A stretch of DNA of 64,000 nt from Nepenthes gracilis. Its lineage: Eukaryota > Streptophyta > Magnoliopsida > Caryophyllales > Nepenthaceae. Position 1 is the stretch's first letter, and each line of letters starts with the position of its first letter. The translations under genes and the position numbers were made by a program. The notes below the pieces were generated by a model that saw only the letters and a list, made by a program, of their open reading frames with translations, ran no database searches and was not told where the DNA came from. Below are positions 24,230 to 36,395 of the stretch, piece after piece. Location: assembly GCA_033239525.1 (NCBI GenBank), contig BSYO01000025.1, forward strand, positions 10,760,001 to 10,824,000, written 5' to 3'.

Positions 24230-26043
24230 CGTAAATACAAATGTAGGGCTTCTACGAGTGATTAAATATTGTATTAACCATTAATGCCAAATTCGTTCTC
24301 GTCATCAAAGCCATCATATATACACTCAATTCCCATTGTAACTATCATTGTCTTACATATTTCCAAAGATCATAATAATAACACATCAATCCATGCAAGA
24401 GCATTAACCGGGTGCATGATTGAATTGCCACCTAGAAAAACCTTCATAATTAAGATTTATGGCTTCATAATTTTCCACCTTGATAATTGTAATGTCGACT
24501 ATGATTGCACCTAGTTCCAACAATTGTCAAATTGTGGCATTTAATTCACGAGATGAAGATGGACAATAAAATCAGTTTTCCAGCAACTCTATTCCTCCCG
24601 ATTTTCATCCCTAAAATTTTCTTAGTCACCTCGATATCTTTCATTTCAAATTCTTTGTTTAATTGCATTTAAAAATAACTAAAGTTGGAAATATTATTAG
24701 CCGCAATTATCATGTCATCAAAACAAATTACCAAATAAATAAACGAACCAATGAGAAGCTTCTGGAAACATACTCACCAATCGTACTCACTCCGACCCAT
24801 TCTTACCCATCACAAATCAAAGCGTTTGCACACTATCTCGGAGGTAATTCAAACCGCAGAGGGACTTCGTTAATTTACACACGACCTCTTCTTTTCCTTT
24901 AGATTTGAACCCTTTGGGCTTTAGCCATGTAAATCTCCTTTTCAAGTTATCCATGTAATAATGCGGTTTTGACATCTAGATGTGCAAGTTCAAAATCATG
25001 CAAAGCAACTAAAACCAAAAGAGTATGAATGGATGTATATCTCGCCAAGAGAAAAATTTCAGAGAAATCGATAACTTCCCTTTGGGTAGCCCTTAACGAC
25101 AAGCCAAGCCTTGTTGGTGTCACTGGATTTCCCTTTATATACCCACTTACAACTTACAATCCTACCTTTTCAGTAAGATTCCACGTCTTGTTTTTTTTGT
25201 GGAGAGATTCCATTTCATTGCTCATTGTATGCATCCACTTCTTGGATTCGAAATCAGCCATGACTTCTTTGTAGTAGCTTCGCCCTCCATGTTCAGCAAA
25301 CATGGTGTAGGCAGCCATGTCTGGGATTTTCCTTTACTTATGTATCCGTTGTGACTTCCAATATTTGTATGTTTGCAAATCATCTTCGTTGGATTGACCA
25401 CACAAGCCTGCAGGCTATCCAGACATACAGCAAATCCGAATCTGGAATTTCAGATTGACCTCATGAGCCTGCAGGCTATCCAGTGGCAGAATCCTCCTGT
25501 AACTGTCCAGGGACAGATTCATCATCATAATGAACCTGTCCGGTGGCAAAGTTTTCCTCCTTATCAAATTGTTCAAGCTGTTTTAAAGTCCCGGCAGATT
25601 TCAGGATTGAATTTTCATCAAGTTTGACATCTTTGGAGATAACAAAGTGTGGTTTATCCAATCTCAGGTACAAAAATCAGAAAGTTTTAACACCATGAGC
25701 ATAACCAAGAAAAATACATTTCTTTGCCCTTGGTTGAAGTTTGTCAATGTTAGGATAAACACATGCGGGCCAACCAAATATGTGTACATAAGAATAGTTG
25801 AGAGGTTTAACTGACCAAACCTCACTCAAGGAATTAAAGCCAATCAACTCTGCCCAAAGTCATTTGAAATTTTGGCAACACTCATCATACTCCAAGCCAG
25901 TTAAAGTAAAATTTGATTCAGTCGCTCGACGATGCCATTTTGTTGATGAGTCCAAGGGGTTGTCCAATATCGAGTGATGCCCTCACAAAACCTCCTAAAC
26001 TCGGTAGAGACGTACTTTCCGTCAATTGTTATAAATCCTTGAT
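24230..26043 (-). mobile_element. Ty1/copia element 2, partial (integrase to RT/RNase H)
   Basis: On the minus strand, 26043 downward reads an integrase C-terminal part (GFITIDGKYVSTEFRRFCEG, then W-T-H-Q-Q-N-G-I-V-E-R near 25935), a linker, then RT. RT motifs include VDFS-like YSEIF, an A-L-H-D-F-E-L-A-H-L-D-V-K-T-A-L-L-H-G block at about 24950-25010, and GMKIGRNRVAGKL near 24560. The end fades near 24230-24300. No LTR was identified. The 5' part (gag and most of integrase) is missing because a second copia sits at 26044. Confidence 0.82.
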
Positions 26044-26227
26044 TGAGGATTTCCTTTTAATTAAATAGTTAACACCTTCCCTAATTACAATCGATTACAA
26101 TTAGCCACCTTTCTAATTAATCTCCAAACTATAATTAATCCTATTTAATTACAATCAATAGAATAATCTTAAAAAAGTAAATTATATACAATATATAGTA
26201 AATATTATTATGCTAATTCTGCCGACA
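26044..26227 (-). repeat. 3' LTR of copia element 1 (184 bp)
   Basis: On the minus strand a polypurine tract AAAGGGGGA ends at 26228, followed by TGTCGGCAGAATTAGC, and the repeat closes GGAAATCCTCA at 26044. The next five bases (26039-26043, ATCAA on the minus strand) are the presumed target duplication and belong to the integrase frame of copia element 2. The 5' LTR was not found. Confidence 0.72.
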
Positions 26228-27650
26228 TCCCCCTTTAAATTGATACTGGCCGATCAAGAAATATCAATTCGTTAGCTATGAACTGATGCCAGTGGCATGA
26301 TACAGCCTTGGTAAAGGCTTCTATTGTTTGAAGAGAGTGAGAAAAAATGATCACATGTTGCTTAAGTGTTGCACAGATATTGTGACAAGCTGCCTAAATA
26401 TGCTTTTTATGCCCATGATGACTGAATTGATGGCAATCTGAATAGTACTAATGTTATCAATATTAGGGAGAGAAGATTAAAAGGGAAATGCCAAGTTCCC
26501 CAAACAAGCCCTTGAACCGGGCTATCTCCGAGCGAGCAGAAGACATAGTATAGTATTCAAACTCGGCTGAGGATTTTCGTACCGAGTTTACTTTTTACTC
26601 TTCCGAGCAATAAAAGTATTACCAATAAACATACATCAGTTAGTGATGGAACAACAAGTATTGGCACAACAAGCCCAATTAGCGTCACTAACTCAGATTA
26701 AATGGAAAGAATTCTCAGTTGAAAATACTAATCCTCAACCAGAAGTACACTTCAAGTAACAAACAATATGTTTCACTGCTGCTATGTGTGTATGTTTGGA
26801 CACCTTGTAAACTGGCTCATATGCTAAACTGTAAAAGAGATATTAGGCCAAATAATTGTTAAATAATTCAAAAATCCTACTAGTTGCCAATACATAGAGG
26901 GATCAAATATTAAGTCTCATTCCTCGTATCGAAGCTATAAATTAACCTCCATAAGTGTAAGGATGGAGTTTTTGGCTGGAAGACCGCCAAAGTAATAATC
27001 TCTAGAGTATATTTATGTTAATGCAAAAGACTGCCATTAGAAGTAAGTTATACCTCAAGGCTAAGAAAATATACGACAGACCAAAATATTCTTATGAAAT
27101 GAAGTCTTGAGATGCCACTGCATCTGCTTGATGAACTGTGTTAGACCCAATTATAATACTATTATCCACATATATAAGAACGATAATAATTCTAGTAGTG
27201 GTGTTGTGAAGAAAAAGTGAGAAATCAAATTGACTTTGAGTAAATTTAAAGTCAAGAAGGCTGGTATGAATTTTTTCATACCACACTCTTGGTGCCTGCT
27301 TTAGGCCAAACAAGGAACACTTTGGTTAACACCTTAGAGGAATAATGAGGGAACACACTAAAAGGAGGGGTCATGTAGATTTCCTCCTTTAGATCCCCAT
27401 TTAAGAATATATTTTTAACATCTATCTGTATAATGAGTCATCCTTTCGATATAATAATAGCCATAATAGTACACATAGAAGTCATTTTAGCCACTATCGT
27501 GAAAGTCTCTTCAAAATCAAGACTTCATTCTTGACGATTGCTGAGTATCACCGGCTGTTTTTTATATCTTTCAACAAAACAATCAAACTGCCGCTTGATA
27601 TTATATACCCATTTGCATCCAATAGGTTTGCCACCAAAAGGACACATGAA
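26228..27650 (-). pseudogene. copia 1 RT and RNase H, degenerate
   Basis: The best block (27092-27313) has MFGLKQAPRVWYEKIH, the conserved copia RT segment, then an altered catalytic box in LIYVDNSIIIG (YVDD expected). Upstream blocks near 27400-27600 are recognisable only in pieces. RNase H remains as a short frame next to the polypurine tract. Loss of the second catalytic aspartate means no RT activity. Confidence 0.82.
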
Positions 27651-28199
27651 AAAACCCAAGTGTGATTATCTTGAAGAGTCTGAAGCTCATCTTACATAGG
27701 TTGCAGCCAACACTTTGAGTAGAAGCTTGACAGTAAGACCATGATATAAGAATAGTATCTAAAGTTGTCTAGTGAGCTATATAAGAAAAACCATACCTAT
27801 CGGGAGGACGAGTAATCCAAGTAAACAATCAAGATGTAAGTGTAGTGAAGTCGCACAGCGGTTCAGGATCAAAAAGAGGTAATAGATGACGCCTCTAATA
27901 TGCAATTGCTAGCTTAAATTGGTTAATAGAACAAATCATGTCATCAAAATTCGGAAGGATAGCTAAAGTAGAATTGGAAAGGCCTAAGATTGGAAGTAAA
28001 ACAGATTTTAAATAAATACAATATGACAAGAAATACGAAATTTGTAAGAATCGGCATCAAAGTAGACAAACCCTTTGTGTGTATTACTATATCTAAAAAA
28101 TGTGCATTTCAACTTAAACTATAAGCTTGTGACGTTCAATTAATGGTCAATGGACAAAACGAACAACCAAAAGTACAAAGAGAGTGATGCTAAGGAGCG

Positions 28200-28834
28200 A
28201 TTTCAAAAAAAAAAAAAAAAACAATAATATACGAAATCATAATGTAAAATTTGTGACAGTAAATGATTACTCAAATACAAAGTCATAAATAATGCATCTA
28301 CCTAAAGTATAGTAGGTAAAGACGATTCAATTAACAAGATAGGAACATCCTAAAGATAACGATTTTGCCATCGGCGAACCCTGTTTTATTGTGGAGTGTA
28401 AGAATAAGAACATCGAGAAAGAATGCCTTTTTGTTTAGATAATCCGGAAAGTGTTTTGGACATATATTCCCCCTGAATCTAAATATAAAATTTTGATACG
28501 TATCAAGAATTATGTTTAAACATAAGCAACAAATGTTTGAAAGACAGAATACACCTCATCTTTAGAGTGAAGAAAATATACTCAAAGTGAAGTAGCTGTA
28601 GTAATCAATAAATATCACAAAGTACTTGTAGCAAGTATAGAAAATAACTAGACTCATATCCCATACATCGGTATAAATAATATCAAAACTCATGAAAGCA
28701 CGGCTCTCATACAAAAACAAATGTAAAACTTTTCTTCTATCAAGTTTACAAGATATACAATCAAATGGCCAATATATATATATATATATAAATCTTTCAT
28801 TGCCTAAATGGCTATATTTCACAAGATAAGTCAA
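28200..28834 (-). pseudogene. copia 1 GAG-pre-integrase and integrase, degenerate
   Basis: The frame 28562-28834 has the zinc-binding remnant (HLGNERF and CISCKLDRR) and the integrase core start IYTDVWDMSLVIF, FVIFIDYYSYFT, matching the first catalytic aspartate region of copia integrases. The continuation toward 28200 carries a degraded RIKILYLDSGG segment where the second aspartate would sit, with stops. Confidence 0.82.
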
Positions 28835-29384
28835 AATACTAGAATTGTAATATCCAAATCTTTAATTCCAAACATTACTATTATTAGTAATAGTAGTTTA
28901 AGCTAAATAAATGAGTGTAAGAACATGAAGCTGAAGAGGAAATAGACGTTCGACTTTAGGCCCCTTTACTATTTATTCCCTTCCTCGATATTTGATGCCG
29001 CACAAGATAGTAATAAGATTAAAGTGAATCTCACAATTATTATCAACCAATAATCCAACGTAAATTAAAATCATAACTAATCCAAATATACAAAAACAAT
29101 ATCGAAAGTGGATCCTATATTTTAAACCGTGGTGATAGGAAGAGAACTATCGTTAGCAATCTAAATATATTATTCACCCTCACACTTACGAATATGATGT
29201 AAAGCATCTATATTACCTTCAATATTATTTGAAGCCATTGAGACAATTAACCAAAAAAAAGTAAGCAAGTTTTTCTAACCTTGTAGTCAAGCAGAGACAA
29301 TTATTTGTTGTACCATCTTGGGAGTGATAAAAGATGAATAAGCATTGGATAACTAATTATTGATAGGAAAGGCCAGGGCACTAG

Positions 29385-29612
29385 CTAAGGTAAATAGGAC
29401 ATTAGGGTGGAAAGCTTGAGCTTGTTTATTTTGAGGTCAAACGTAACAATCTTCAATGATATGCCCCTCCTTTTAACAACTGCAGAATTTCGTACTATGA
29501 TTCTATGCAGCTTGCATAAAATCCTCCCAACAAGTATCGTCAAAGGCAACCCAAGCCAAGCAAGCATAGCACCTAGCACCTGCAGCAGAGCCAAATGAGG
29601 CAAAGCTTCCAA
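29385..29612 (-). pseudogene. copia 1 gag C-terminal remnant
   Basis: Short frame whose middle VVKRRGISLKIVTFDL fits the CCHC knuckle region of copia gag with lost cysteines. It is placed by order, directly 5' of integrase on the minus strand. Identification depends mainly on context. Confidence 0.5.
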
Positions 29613-29639
29613 GCAAATTTTCTAGGTGAGTGCCTAAAG

Positions 29640-31893
29640 CCAGGCATGTGGGTACAAAGGCGACTGCTTTGTTTTAAGAAAGTTTTGTGCGTTGCCGAAA
29701 AAGCCCCCATTTTTGTTTCAAATTACGATTATATATATGCTCTAAATACCTAATCTTGTTTTGGAAATCAGTTGGCACTATCTCTCTCTCATCACACGAA
29801 AAATCCAACTAGTCGCACGATCACTCTCTAGTTCTCTAACAAGCACATCATTCTTCCACTTTGTTGCCCCAGTTGTTTTCGGACATCATTCTCTAGTTCT
29901 TCATATTCACTGCTCAAGGAACAATTAGAGCTTAGCAAACAAGAACACCACTAATCAAGTAAGAAATGAAATTCCTAATTTGTTCTCCAGAAATTTCTAT
30001 ATCTTGAACTCGGATTTCTTCATTCTCACTTAGACATTCTATATCAGTACTCTACGATTTCTATATTTTACGCCAATTTTCTACGGTTGCCTTTGTTGTG
30101 GCAGTCGGTTTGACTATCCTATCTCTCTTGTATCTCTGTTTCACTTGAGATTTTTTTTTAACATTTAACATGTAATTGACAATTTATCATTGCTAATTTG
30201 TTTTACGTGAACTATTATTATAATTGTTTTGGGAATGACAACAAAAATATCAACAGGTAGCAATAAAAAAAACTATTGGCTTGAAGTATAGTTATTTGAA
30301 AGACCCTATAGACTCTAATTCTGTGACTTGCTTAATCTGTGACAAGGTCACTACATGAGGAATATTTCCAACAAAACATCAAGTGGGAAAGTATAAAAAT
30401 GTAGTACATTGTAAAAAGTGCCCTACTTAGGTTAAAATAAAACAAGAGAATTCTATGAATGAGAAAAAATCACAAAAGAGTGGATCATATGATTCATTAC
30501 CAGATTATGATAATGTAGAAAGAGGAATTTGTGATGATGATGTTGAAGACGATGCGGAGACAATGAATATATATGGCAAAAGAGTGAATGGGAATTTCAA
30601 AAATAAAGTAGGACCTTATAAGAATGCTAAAATGAATGCATCACATTCAAAAGGTTCCATGGATTTGTTTCAAGACTCACAAGCTAGACAGAGGGGGCAA
30701 ATTGAGGCAAACAAAAATAAAGGATGCATGTGATTAAGAAGCAAGAGATAAAACAATTCAGTACATAGGTCATTTCTTTTATCATGCAGAGGTAGCATTT
30801 AATACCTCTCGTTTACAAAGTTTTAAGTAGATTATTGAATCTATAAAAAGGTATGGTCCAAATTTGAAGCCTCCTAGCTATAATGAATTGAGAGTACCTC
30901 TTCTTAAAAAGGAGGAAGAACATACAAAAGATTTGTTAAAGGGCCACAAAGAAACATGGGTAAAGCATGGTTGTTCTACTATATCTGATTCATGGAGAGG
31001 TAGGAGACAACAAAGCTTGATTAACTTCTAGGCGAATTGCCCTTTGGGAACAATATTTTTATAGTCTGTTGATGCTTCTAAATATGTGAAAATTAGAGAG
31101 AGGATATTTGAATTAGTTGTTAAATTGGCGGAGAAAATTGGAAAGAAAATTTGTTTTTTAAGCGATTACTGACAATGAAAGTAACTATGTATTAGCCAGC
31201 AAATTTTTCTTATATTGGATTTTTTTAATTTGTTATATAATTTTTTTTTCCAATGTTATGCATTATATGATCAAAACTTATTTCTTTTGTTTCTTTCCCT
31301 TTGTGCCTTAGAAAAACTTTTACAAGCAAAAAGGAAGCGCTTAAATTGGACTTCATGTGCAACGCATTGTGTTGACCAAATTTCGGAAGATATTGGTAAA
31401 ATTCAAGGTTTCAAGAGGACTTTAGAGAAAGTCATTTTTCTTAATGGCTTCTACAATAACACTAGTTCAATGAATATGATGAGGCATTTCACCAAAAGAA
31501 AGTGCAATAGATAGACATGGAATTATTCTATTTACAATAGCTATCTTAACTTTAGAATGGGTCCACGAGCAAAAGTTCAATATTAAAAACATGTTTACAT
31601 CAGCGGAATGGATGAAGAGCAATTGGCCTAGTGATATGAAAGGTAAAAACAGCAGCTGAAACTGTATTAGTGGCTTCATTTTGGAGCAATGTATTCCATA
31701 TTCTTAAGGTCATGGGTCCTTTTATTCAGGTTCTCGGACTTGTTGATAATAAAAACAAATCAATGATGGGATATATATATATATATATATTAAAAAAGCA
31801 ATACAAAAGACTTTCAATGAGAATGAAGAGAAGTACAGAGACATTTTCAGAATCATTGACATCAGATAAGGATGCCAGGAAGCTGATCTCTTC
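29640..31893 (+). mobile_element. hAT transposon remnant
   Basis: Plus-strand hAT with a leader of about 600 bp (29640-30260) and a broken transposase gene. It ends abruptly near 31893, where minus-strand gypsy sequence begins. Neither terminal inverted repeat nor an 8-bp target duplication could be fixed. The leader (about 29755-30250) has no coding similarity. Confidence 0.82.
30260..31893 (+). pseudogene. hAT transposase with BED zinc finger, broken and 3' truncated
   Basis: A BED-type finger is visible near 30310-30420 (VTCLICDKVTT, then a histidine and CKKCPT). Next come an acidic linker (30455-30730) and the DUF659-type block from about 30775: FNTSRLQSF, GPNLKPPSYNELRVPLLKKE near 30855-30915, then CSTISDSWRGRRQQSLINF near 30970-31030. 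The segment NWTSCATHCVDQISEDIGKI lies at 31345-31405 and the last recognisable part is FNENEEKYRDIFRIID near 31815-31862. The C-terminal hAT dimerisation domain is absent. Stops are frequent, so no activity is expected. Confidence 0.88.
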
Positions 31894-32460
31894 TTGAGTG
31901 AATAAGCACTTCTCACACTTCACAAAGAAATGATTTTCCTTCAACTTATAGACACTAACCTTAGATGCTTCACATGATTCTTTAGGCTTGAACTATATAT
32001 TACAATGTCATCCAAATAAACTACCACAAATTTGTCTAAGTATTTGAGGAACACCTGGTTCATCAACGAGCAAAAGGCAACTGAGACGTTGATTAATCCA
32101 AAGAGCATAACGAGCCATTCGAAAGCTCCATATCTTGTTACGCATGTGGTTTTTGGCTCGTTCCCCTCCGATATTCTGACTTAGTAATAACCCGACCTCA
32201 AGTCAAACTTTGTGAAATACTTTCCATTGCTCAACTGATCAAACAAGTCATTGATCAAAGCAATCGGATAGTGATTCTTAATTGTCACCTTATTTAGGGT
32301 CCCGTAATCAATGCAAAGATGTAAACTCCCATCTTGCTTCTTTTGAAACAGAATAGGGGACCCATAAGGCGCTTTTGAGGGGAAAATGAACCCTGAGCTA
32401 ATTAGCCTAACAATTGTTTTCATAACTCTGCTAGCTCTCTAGAGGTGCAATTCGGTATGC
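31894..32460 (-). pseudogene. gypsy B reverse transcriptase, truncated
   Basis: Motifs are clear: [20 protein letters not shown] at about 32320-32365, then [22 protein letters not shown], then [11 protein letters not shown] near 32181-32215 with one catalytic aspartate. A frame break follows, then the remaining palm with a degraded YLDD region near 32005-32035 and KCEKCLFTQEEISF at the break point. The enzyme is cut before RNase H. Confidence 0.88.
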
Positions 32461-32462
32461 TC

Positions 32463-33218
32463 CTATGCAGGCGGCCTCGCCCCCGACATAAGTTCGATCT
32501 TATGATCCACCACTCTCCAATGGGGAAGCACTTTGAGCAACTCCATTGGCATCACCTCTTCAAATTCCTCTCGAAGAAGGATGACTTCTGGCGGTAAAGG
32601 TCCAACCATGATGTCTTCGTCCACCAACAAAGTCACAAGGAAAGTACGCTCACCTTTCCTCAAACCCTTCTTGAGTTGAAGTGTAGACAATACATTGTCC
32701 TTACCCTTCCTCTCAAGTTCTTTTGGCCTCTTGGAGGCGTTCACCAGACATGAACTTTCACCCATGAGGAGCATCGGGTGCAAGTGAGGCATTGGCACTC
32801 CCTTAGTCGCTTTAAGGAAGTCCATCTCAAAGATCAGGTCAAAGTTATCCATTGGTACTACAATGAAATTCAGCTTCCCGCTCCACTCTCCAAGTCGTAC
32901 TGGTACCGACTTAGCAACACCAAGGGTGGGCTTTCCTCTGAGTTTAGAGCTTTCGTACTACCGCCATCTTTTTCCAAACGTAACCCCAATCAGTCAACTT
33001 CAACTCTAGCCACGAAATTATTAGTGCCTGTGTCTATCATGGCACAAGCACTCCTTCCGTTCACTTGTAGTTCCACAATTATAGGTTTGTGGATTTGGTG
33101 GATGCTTGGGTGTGCTTCTCCATCGCATATAAGAGGTAGACCATGCCCGTGCAAGCTTGGTCCCCACCATTCTCATCGTCTCCTGACTCCGATGGATCAC
33201 CTTTTCTTTATAGCGTAA
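32463..33218 (-). pseudogene. gypsy B protease and pre-RT linker, degenerate
   Basis: The frame 32463-32852 begins MDNFDLIFEMDFLKATKGVP, the conserved block after the protease, and continues with EEFEEVMPMELLKVLPH and WRVVDHKIELMSGARPPA, the normal lead-in to RT. The protease core itself lies in broken frames between 32850 and 33100. Confidence 0.8.
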
Positions 33219-33219
33219 T

Positions 33220-34345
33220 CAAAGCTCCTTTGTGTGGGATTATACCACCTTATGTCACCCATCACATAGGAAGCACCCACCAAAAGATGCCTTCTTGCTA
33301 ATTGACGTACTAATGCTTCCCTTAGAGCTCTGAGAGTTCGTCAGCAACGAATTCTTCCAAAAGCTACTTCCCCCATTCTTTGCTTTCGACTTTAACTTGT
33401 TAATACTTGATACACTCTGTGTAGGCTTCTTTAAGGGATTACCGTCGTTCCCTTGATTTTGGTTGCCCCTCTCATTGCATAGTCAACAACCTTTTAGCCG
33501 TGTTTTGGACGAAAGTCAGATCTTGCACCTATTGTCTAGACAATTCCGTCTAAGCCCACGGTTGCAGGTTATCAATGAAATGGAATAGACAATCCTTATT
33601 AGACATGTCTTTAATGTCCAACATGCATGCCCAGAATGTTTTAACATAATCTCTACTAGTCCTCGTGTGCTTAAATGTTTGAACTTCCTTCGTGCCGTGA
33701 ACTCAATATTCTCCGGGTAGAATTGTGCCACTAGTTCTCTTTTGAGGTCTTCCTATGAGTCAATGTTTACTCTTCCTTGGGCCATTTCCTCATATTTGGT
33801 TCTCCACCACAACTTGGCATCACCGGTTAGGTACATAGTAGCCATGAAAACCTTTGCCCCATCAAAATCCATCTTCGTAGCTATGAAGTACTACTCCAAG
33901 TTGAAGATAAAATTGTCAAACTCCTTCGAATCTCGCATGCCACCACATGAGCGAGATTCTGGGGGTTTGACTCTGCTACCGCGGAAGGCACTACTATCAA
34001 TTGCGGCAGCAAGCCTAGATGGCTCACCTTATCGGTGAGCTCAACGTTTTCGTCTTGCAACACTCTTATAGAGTAGCAAACATTATCTATCAGGTCTTTA
34101 ACTACCTCTTCCAGGGCACTCAACTGGCCGGTGAGACTATCCACCCACCTTTCCATCCTATCAACAGACCTATCTCAAGCATCAAGCTCAGTCATCCATC
34201 TCTCAATGGCTTCAAGCTGAGTCACTACGGTCAAATGAACCACCAGAGTCGTTTAAGAAGCTGGTTGTGGCGTCCCTTGGGCCATCCGAATCCCACCGTA
34301 TGTGATTTTTTAAAAATCGAGAACCTTCTTACAGCTCCTTCCGTA
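33220..34345 (-). pseudogene. gypsy B gag with CCHC knuckle, degenerate
   Basis: The segment 33881-34156 (MERWVDSLTGQLSALEEVVK) is the helical N-terminal region, starting soon after the primer-binding site. The frame 33516-33731 carries a damaged gag core. Near 33230-33300 the minus strand reads CFLCDG followed by a stop and H-K-V, the remains of the C-F-L-C-D-G-P-H knuckle common in chromovirus-type gypsy gag. Confidence 0.78.
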
Positions 34346-34351
34346 AGTCCA

Positions 34352-34363
34352 TCTTTGATACCA
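34352..34363 (-). promoter_or_regulatory. Primer-binding site of gypsy B
   Basis: The minus strand reads TGGTATCAAAGA, matching the initiator tRNA-Met primer site at nine of the first ten bases. It lies directly inside the sequence ending ACCGTGAGAGC, the inferred LTR end. Confidence 0.7.
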
Positions 34364-34670
34364 GCTCTCACGGTCCAAATTTCTATAGCATCAAACTGTG
34401 CGGTGCGTCCGGTTTTCGCAGGAACAAACGCTATCCAAATTAATCCACAAGCACTCTCAAGTGCTCGGTGTTGGTCCCGGGACCCAACGCGGAAACTTAT
34501 GTCAATGTCAAGTTCGTAGTACGCAAGTCGCTAATGAAAATGAGAAGACACGAGCAACAGTAACAAGGCAACATTCGGATATGAAAAATGATTTCAAAAA
34601 TTCATTCTCCCATATAAATGTATTTAAGTCTTTTGACCATTGGCGTTAGTATATATTGGAATACCCAACT

Positions 34671-35240
34671 TTCATGATGGGGTTTCTAATTTTTTTATAA
34701 TATTAAAATTCAAATTAAATTCACCTAAATTCCTAAAAAAATACAATGATGCAAGAAAAATTATGTAAAAATTACATGGCTCAGTTCGAATTCTAACACA
34801 GCTCAGCACTCTACGTAGCTCCAGATTTCATAAAGCTCAACACTTTCAAAGCTTGGCACTAGAAACCATGCTCCTGCCATTGTTGACTGGATAAAAGAAT
34901 AAATAAAAGATAACTAAATAGTCGCATGGGTCTGCCAAACTGTAACCCTCTTCAAAGACTCCACGGCCTCTTTGCATGCCTTGTTGCAGTCCTGATCATC
35001 ATGGTTCTACATTGAAATTCAAAACTAGAGCTGAAAAGTTGAGTATAATGGAGAAAGGACATTGACTTAACGAAGACAGCATGGTTCTACACCTGTGGGC
35101 ATACAGAATGGTAACCTGATTTTTAATTGGATCAAGAGATTCTATTCAATGTTCCTGTTTGGGTTAAATAATGTAACCTCAGACTCAATTTGAGGAGAAG
35201 CAGGAAATTTAGTAGACTTGGCAGCAGGTCAAAGAAGACA
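34671..35240. other. Intron sequence without recognised elements
   Basis: Between gypsy B and the LINE. No reading frame, terminal repeat or family similarity was recognised; the right part may be LINE 5' UTR. Confidence 0.5.
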
Positions 35241-36395
35241 ACACAGCTACAAAGAAGAGTATCTTTTGCAAGGCTTTGGATTGAAATGAATGAGAATCAG
35301 CCCCTTGATGAAGTCGAAGTCAGAAGTCCTGATAACGAAATACTGGCTGAGGATAAAAATAATGAATAATAGTAGCCTCTTCAATATGATCAATGGAAAG
35401 GATGAGGAATCACAGCAAGCAGAACAGTCATGTGCCTCAAATTGTGAGAAAAGAATGGAGGCCAAAGTCAAAAGATAATGACCAGAAGCAAAATCTGGAA
35501 TTTTCTTTAAAAAAGGTGCTGATTATTGCTAGTGCTTCCGTCCATCTATTAGAAGCTATTGAAGAAACGTTCAATGGGAAGCCCAATGTTGGCAATGATT
35601 CACAGATAAAAGGTTGCAGCCACAGATTGTAGAGGAGGTCATCTTTTCTCTATTTCTCACCAACAAACAATCCATTGATAGTTGAAGTTCGGAAGACAAA
35701 ATATCAGAGGACTTAATAAGTCTCACAAACAGTTTGAAGTATGATAATAGGTTAAAACAAATAAGCTTGGTCTCATTTGTCCCAAGCTTGACATGGGAGT
35801 AAGTGAATATTGGGAGAATTTGAACATGTCGGGACATAATTTTATGACTGTAAATCATTTAGACAGCAGTAACCAAGCAATCCATTGCCATATGGCTCTC
35901 AGAATAACCAAGTCATTTGGAGGCCGGTTTTATCTGTCTTAAATGATGCCAAAGATAGGAAAAAGTTGTGAACTGATCTGAATACAAAAGCAACTAGTAC
36001 TCAAGGGCATTGGCTTGTCATTGGTGATTCTATTCTCCTTCATGCAAAAGAAAAGGTGGGAGGTTAAGTTAATGTGCAAGACACTGGATTTCTCACTGTG
36101 TATAACTGCGGTGGCGCTTCACTATCTGCCATATATGGAAGCACAACTGACATGATGTAGCAATTCAAAAAAGTGCCTAAATGTATCAAATCCTGCAGGC
36201 CCCCATCATTGACTTTAGTACTAATTGAAGTCATGGGAAATGCTAGCTGGTTCACGAACCATACATCTGCCTGTCTGTCAATGCCAATTAGATATAGTCA
36301 TGGGGAATCAAGTACAATTTTTTACCATTCAACTGCACTATTAACATTTGATGAAGAAACAACTGATTATATTGATCATCTAATAAGCACTTAGT
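35241..36395 (+). mobile_element. LINE (L1 type), 5' part: ORF1 end and endonuclease, degenerate
   Basis: A plus-strand frame at 35290-35632 is lysine-rich with WRPKSKDNDQKQN, typical of the ORF1 end in plant L1 elements. From about 35800 the endonuclease appears in pieces: QAIHCHM, then STQGHWLVIGD near 36000-36030 (the GDFN catalytic motif is damaged) and VNVQDTGF near 36070. It breaks off near 36395 where pararetrovirus leader sequence starts. The RT half lies in the same orientation at 45640-47230. Confidence 0.75.

Larger units (their letters stand above)
26044..29620 (-). mobile_element. Ty1/copia element 1, inserted into copia 2, 5' truncated
   Basis: Minus-strand order is gag C-terminus with a CCHC-like remnant (29385-29612), integrase (about 28200-28850), RT (about 27050-27650), RNase H (about 26230-26760), polypurine tract and 3' LTR. 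Integrase preceding RT defines copia. The 5' end stops near 29620, where plus-strand hAT sequence begins, so the gag start and 5' LTR are lost. Every domain is shifted or stopped. Confidence 0.85.
31894..34670 (-). mobile_element. Ty3/gypsy element B, 5' part (LTR to RT)
   Basis: Minus-strand order is LTR (about 34368-34670, outer end uncertain), primer-binding site (34352-34363), gag (about 33500-34330), zinc knuckle (about 33230-33300), protease and linker (32463-33218), then RT (31894-32423). RT stops a short way past its catalytic box at 31893, joined to hAT sequence. RNase H, integrase and 3' LTR are missing. Confidence 0.82.
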
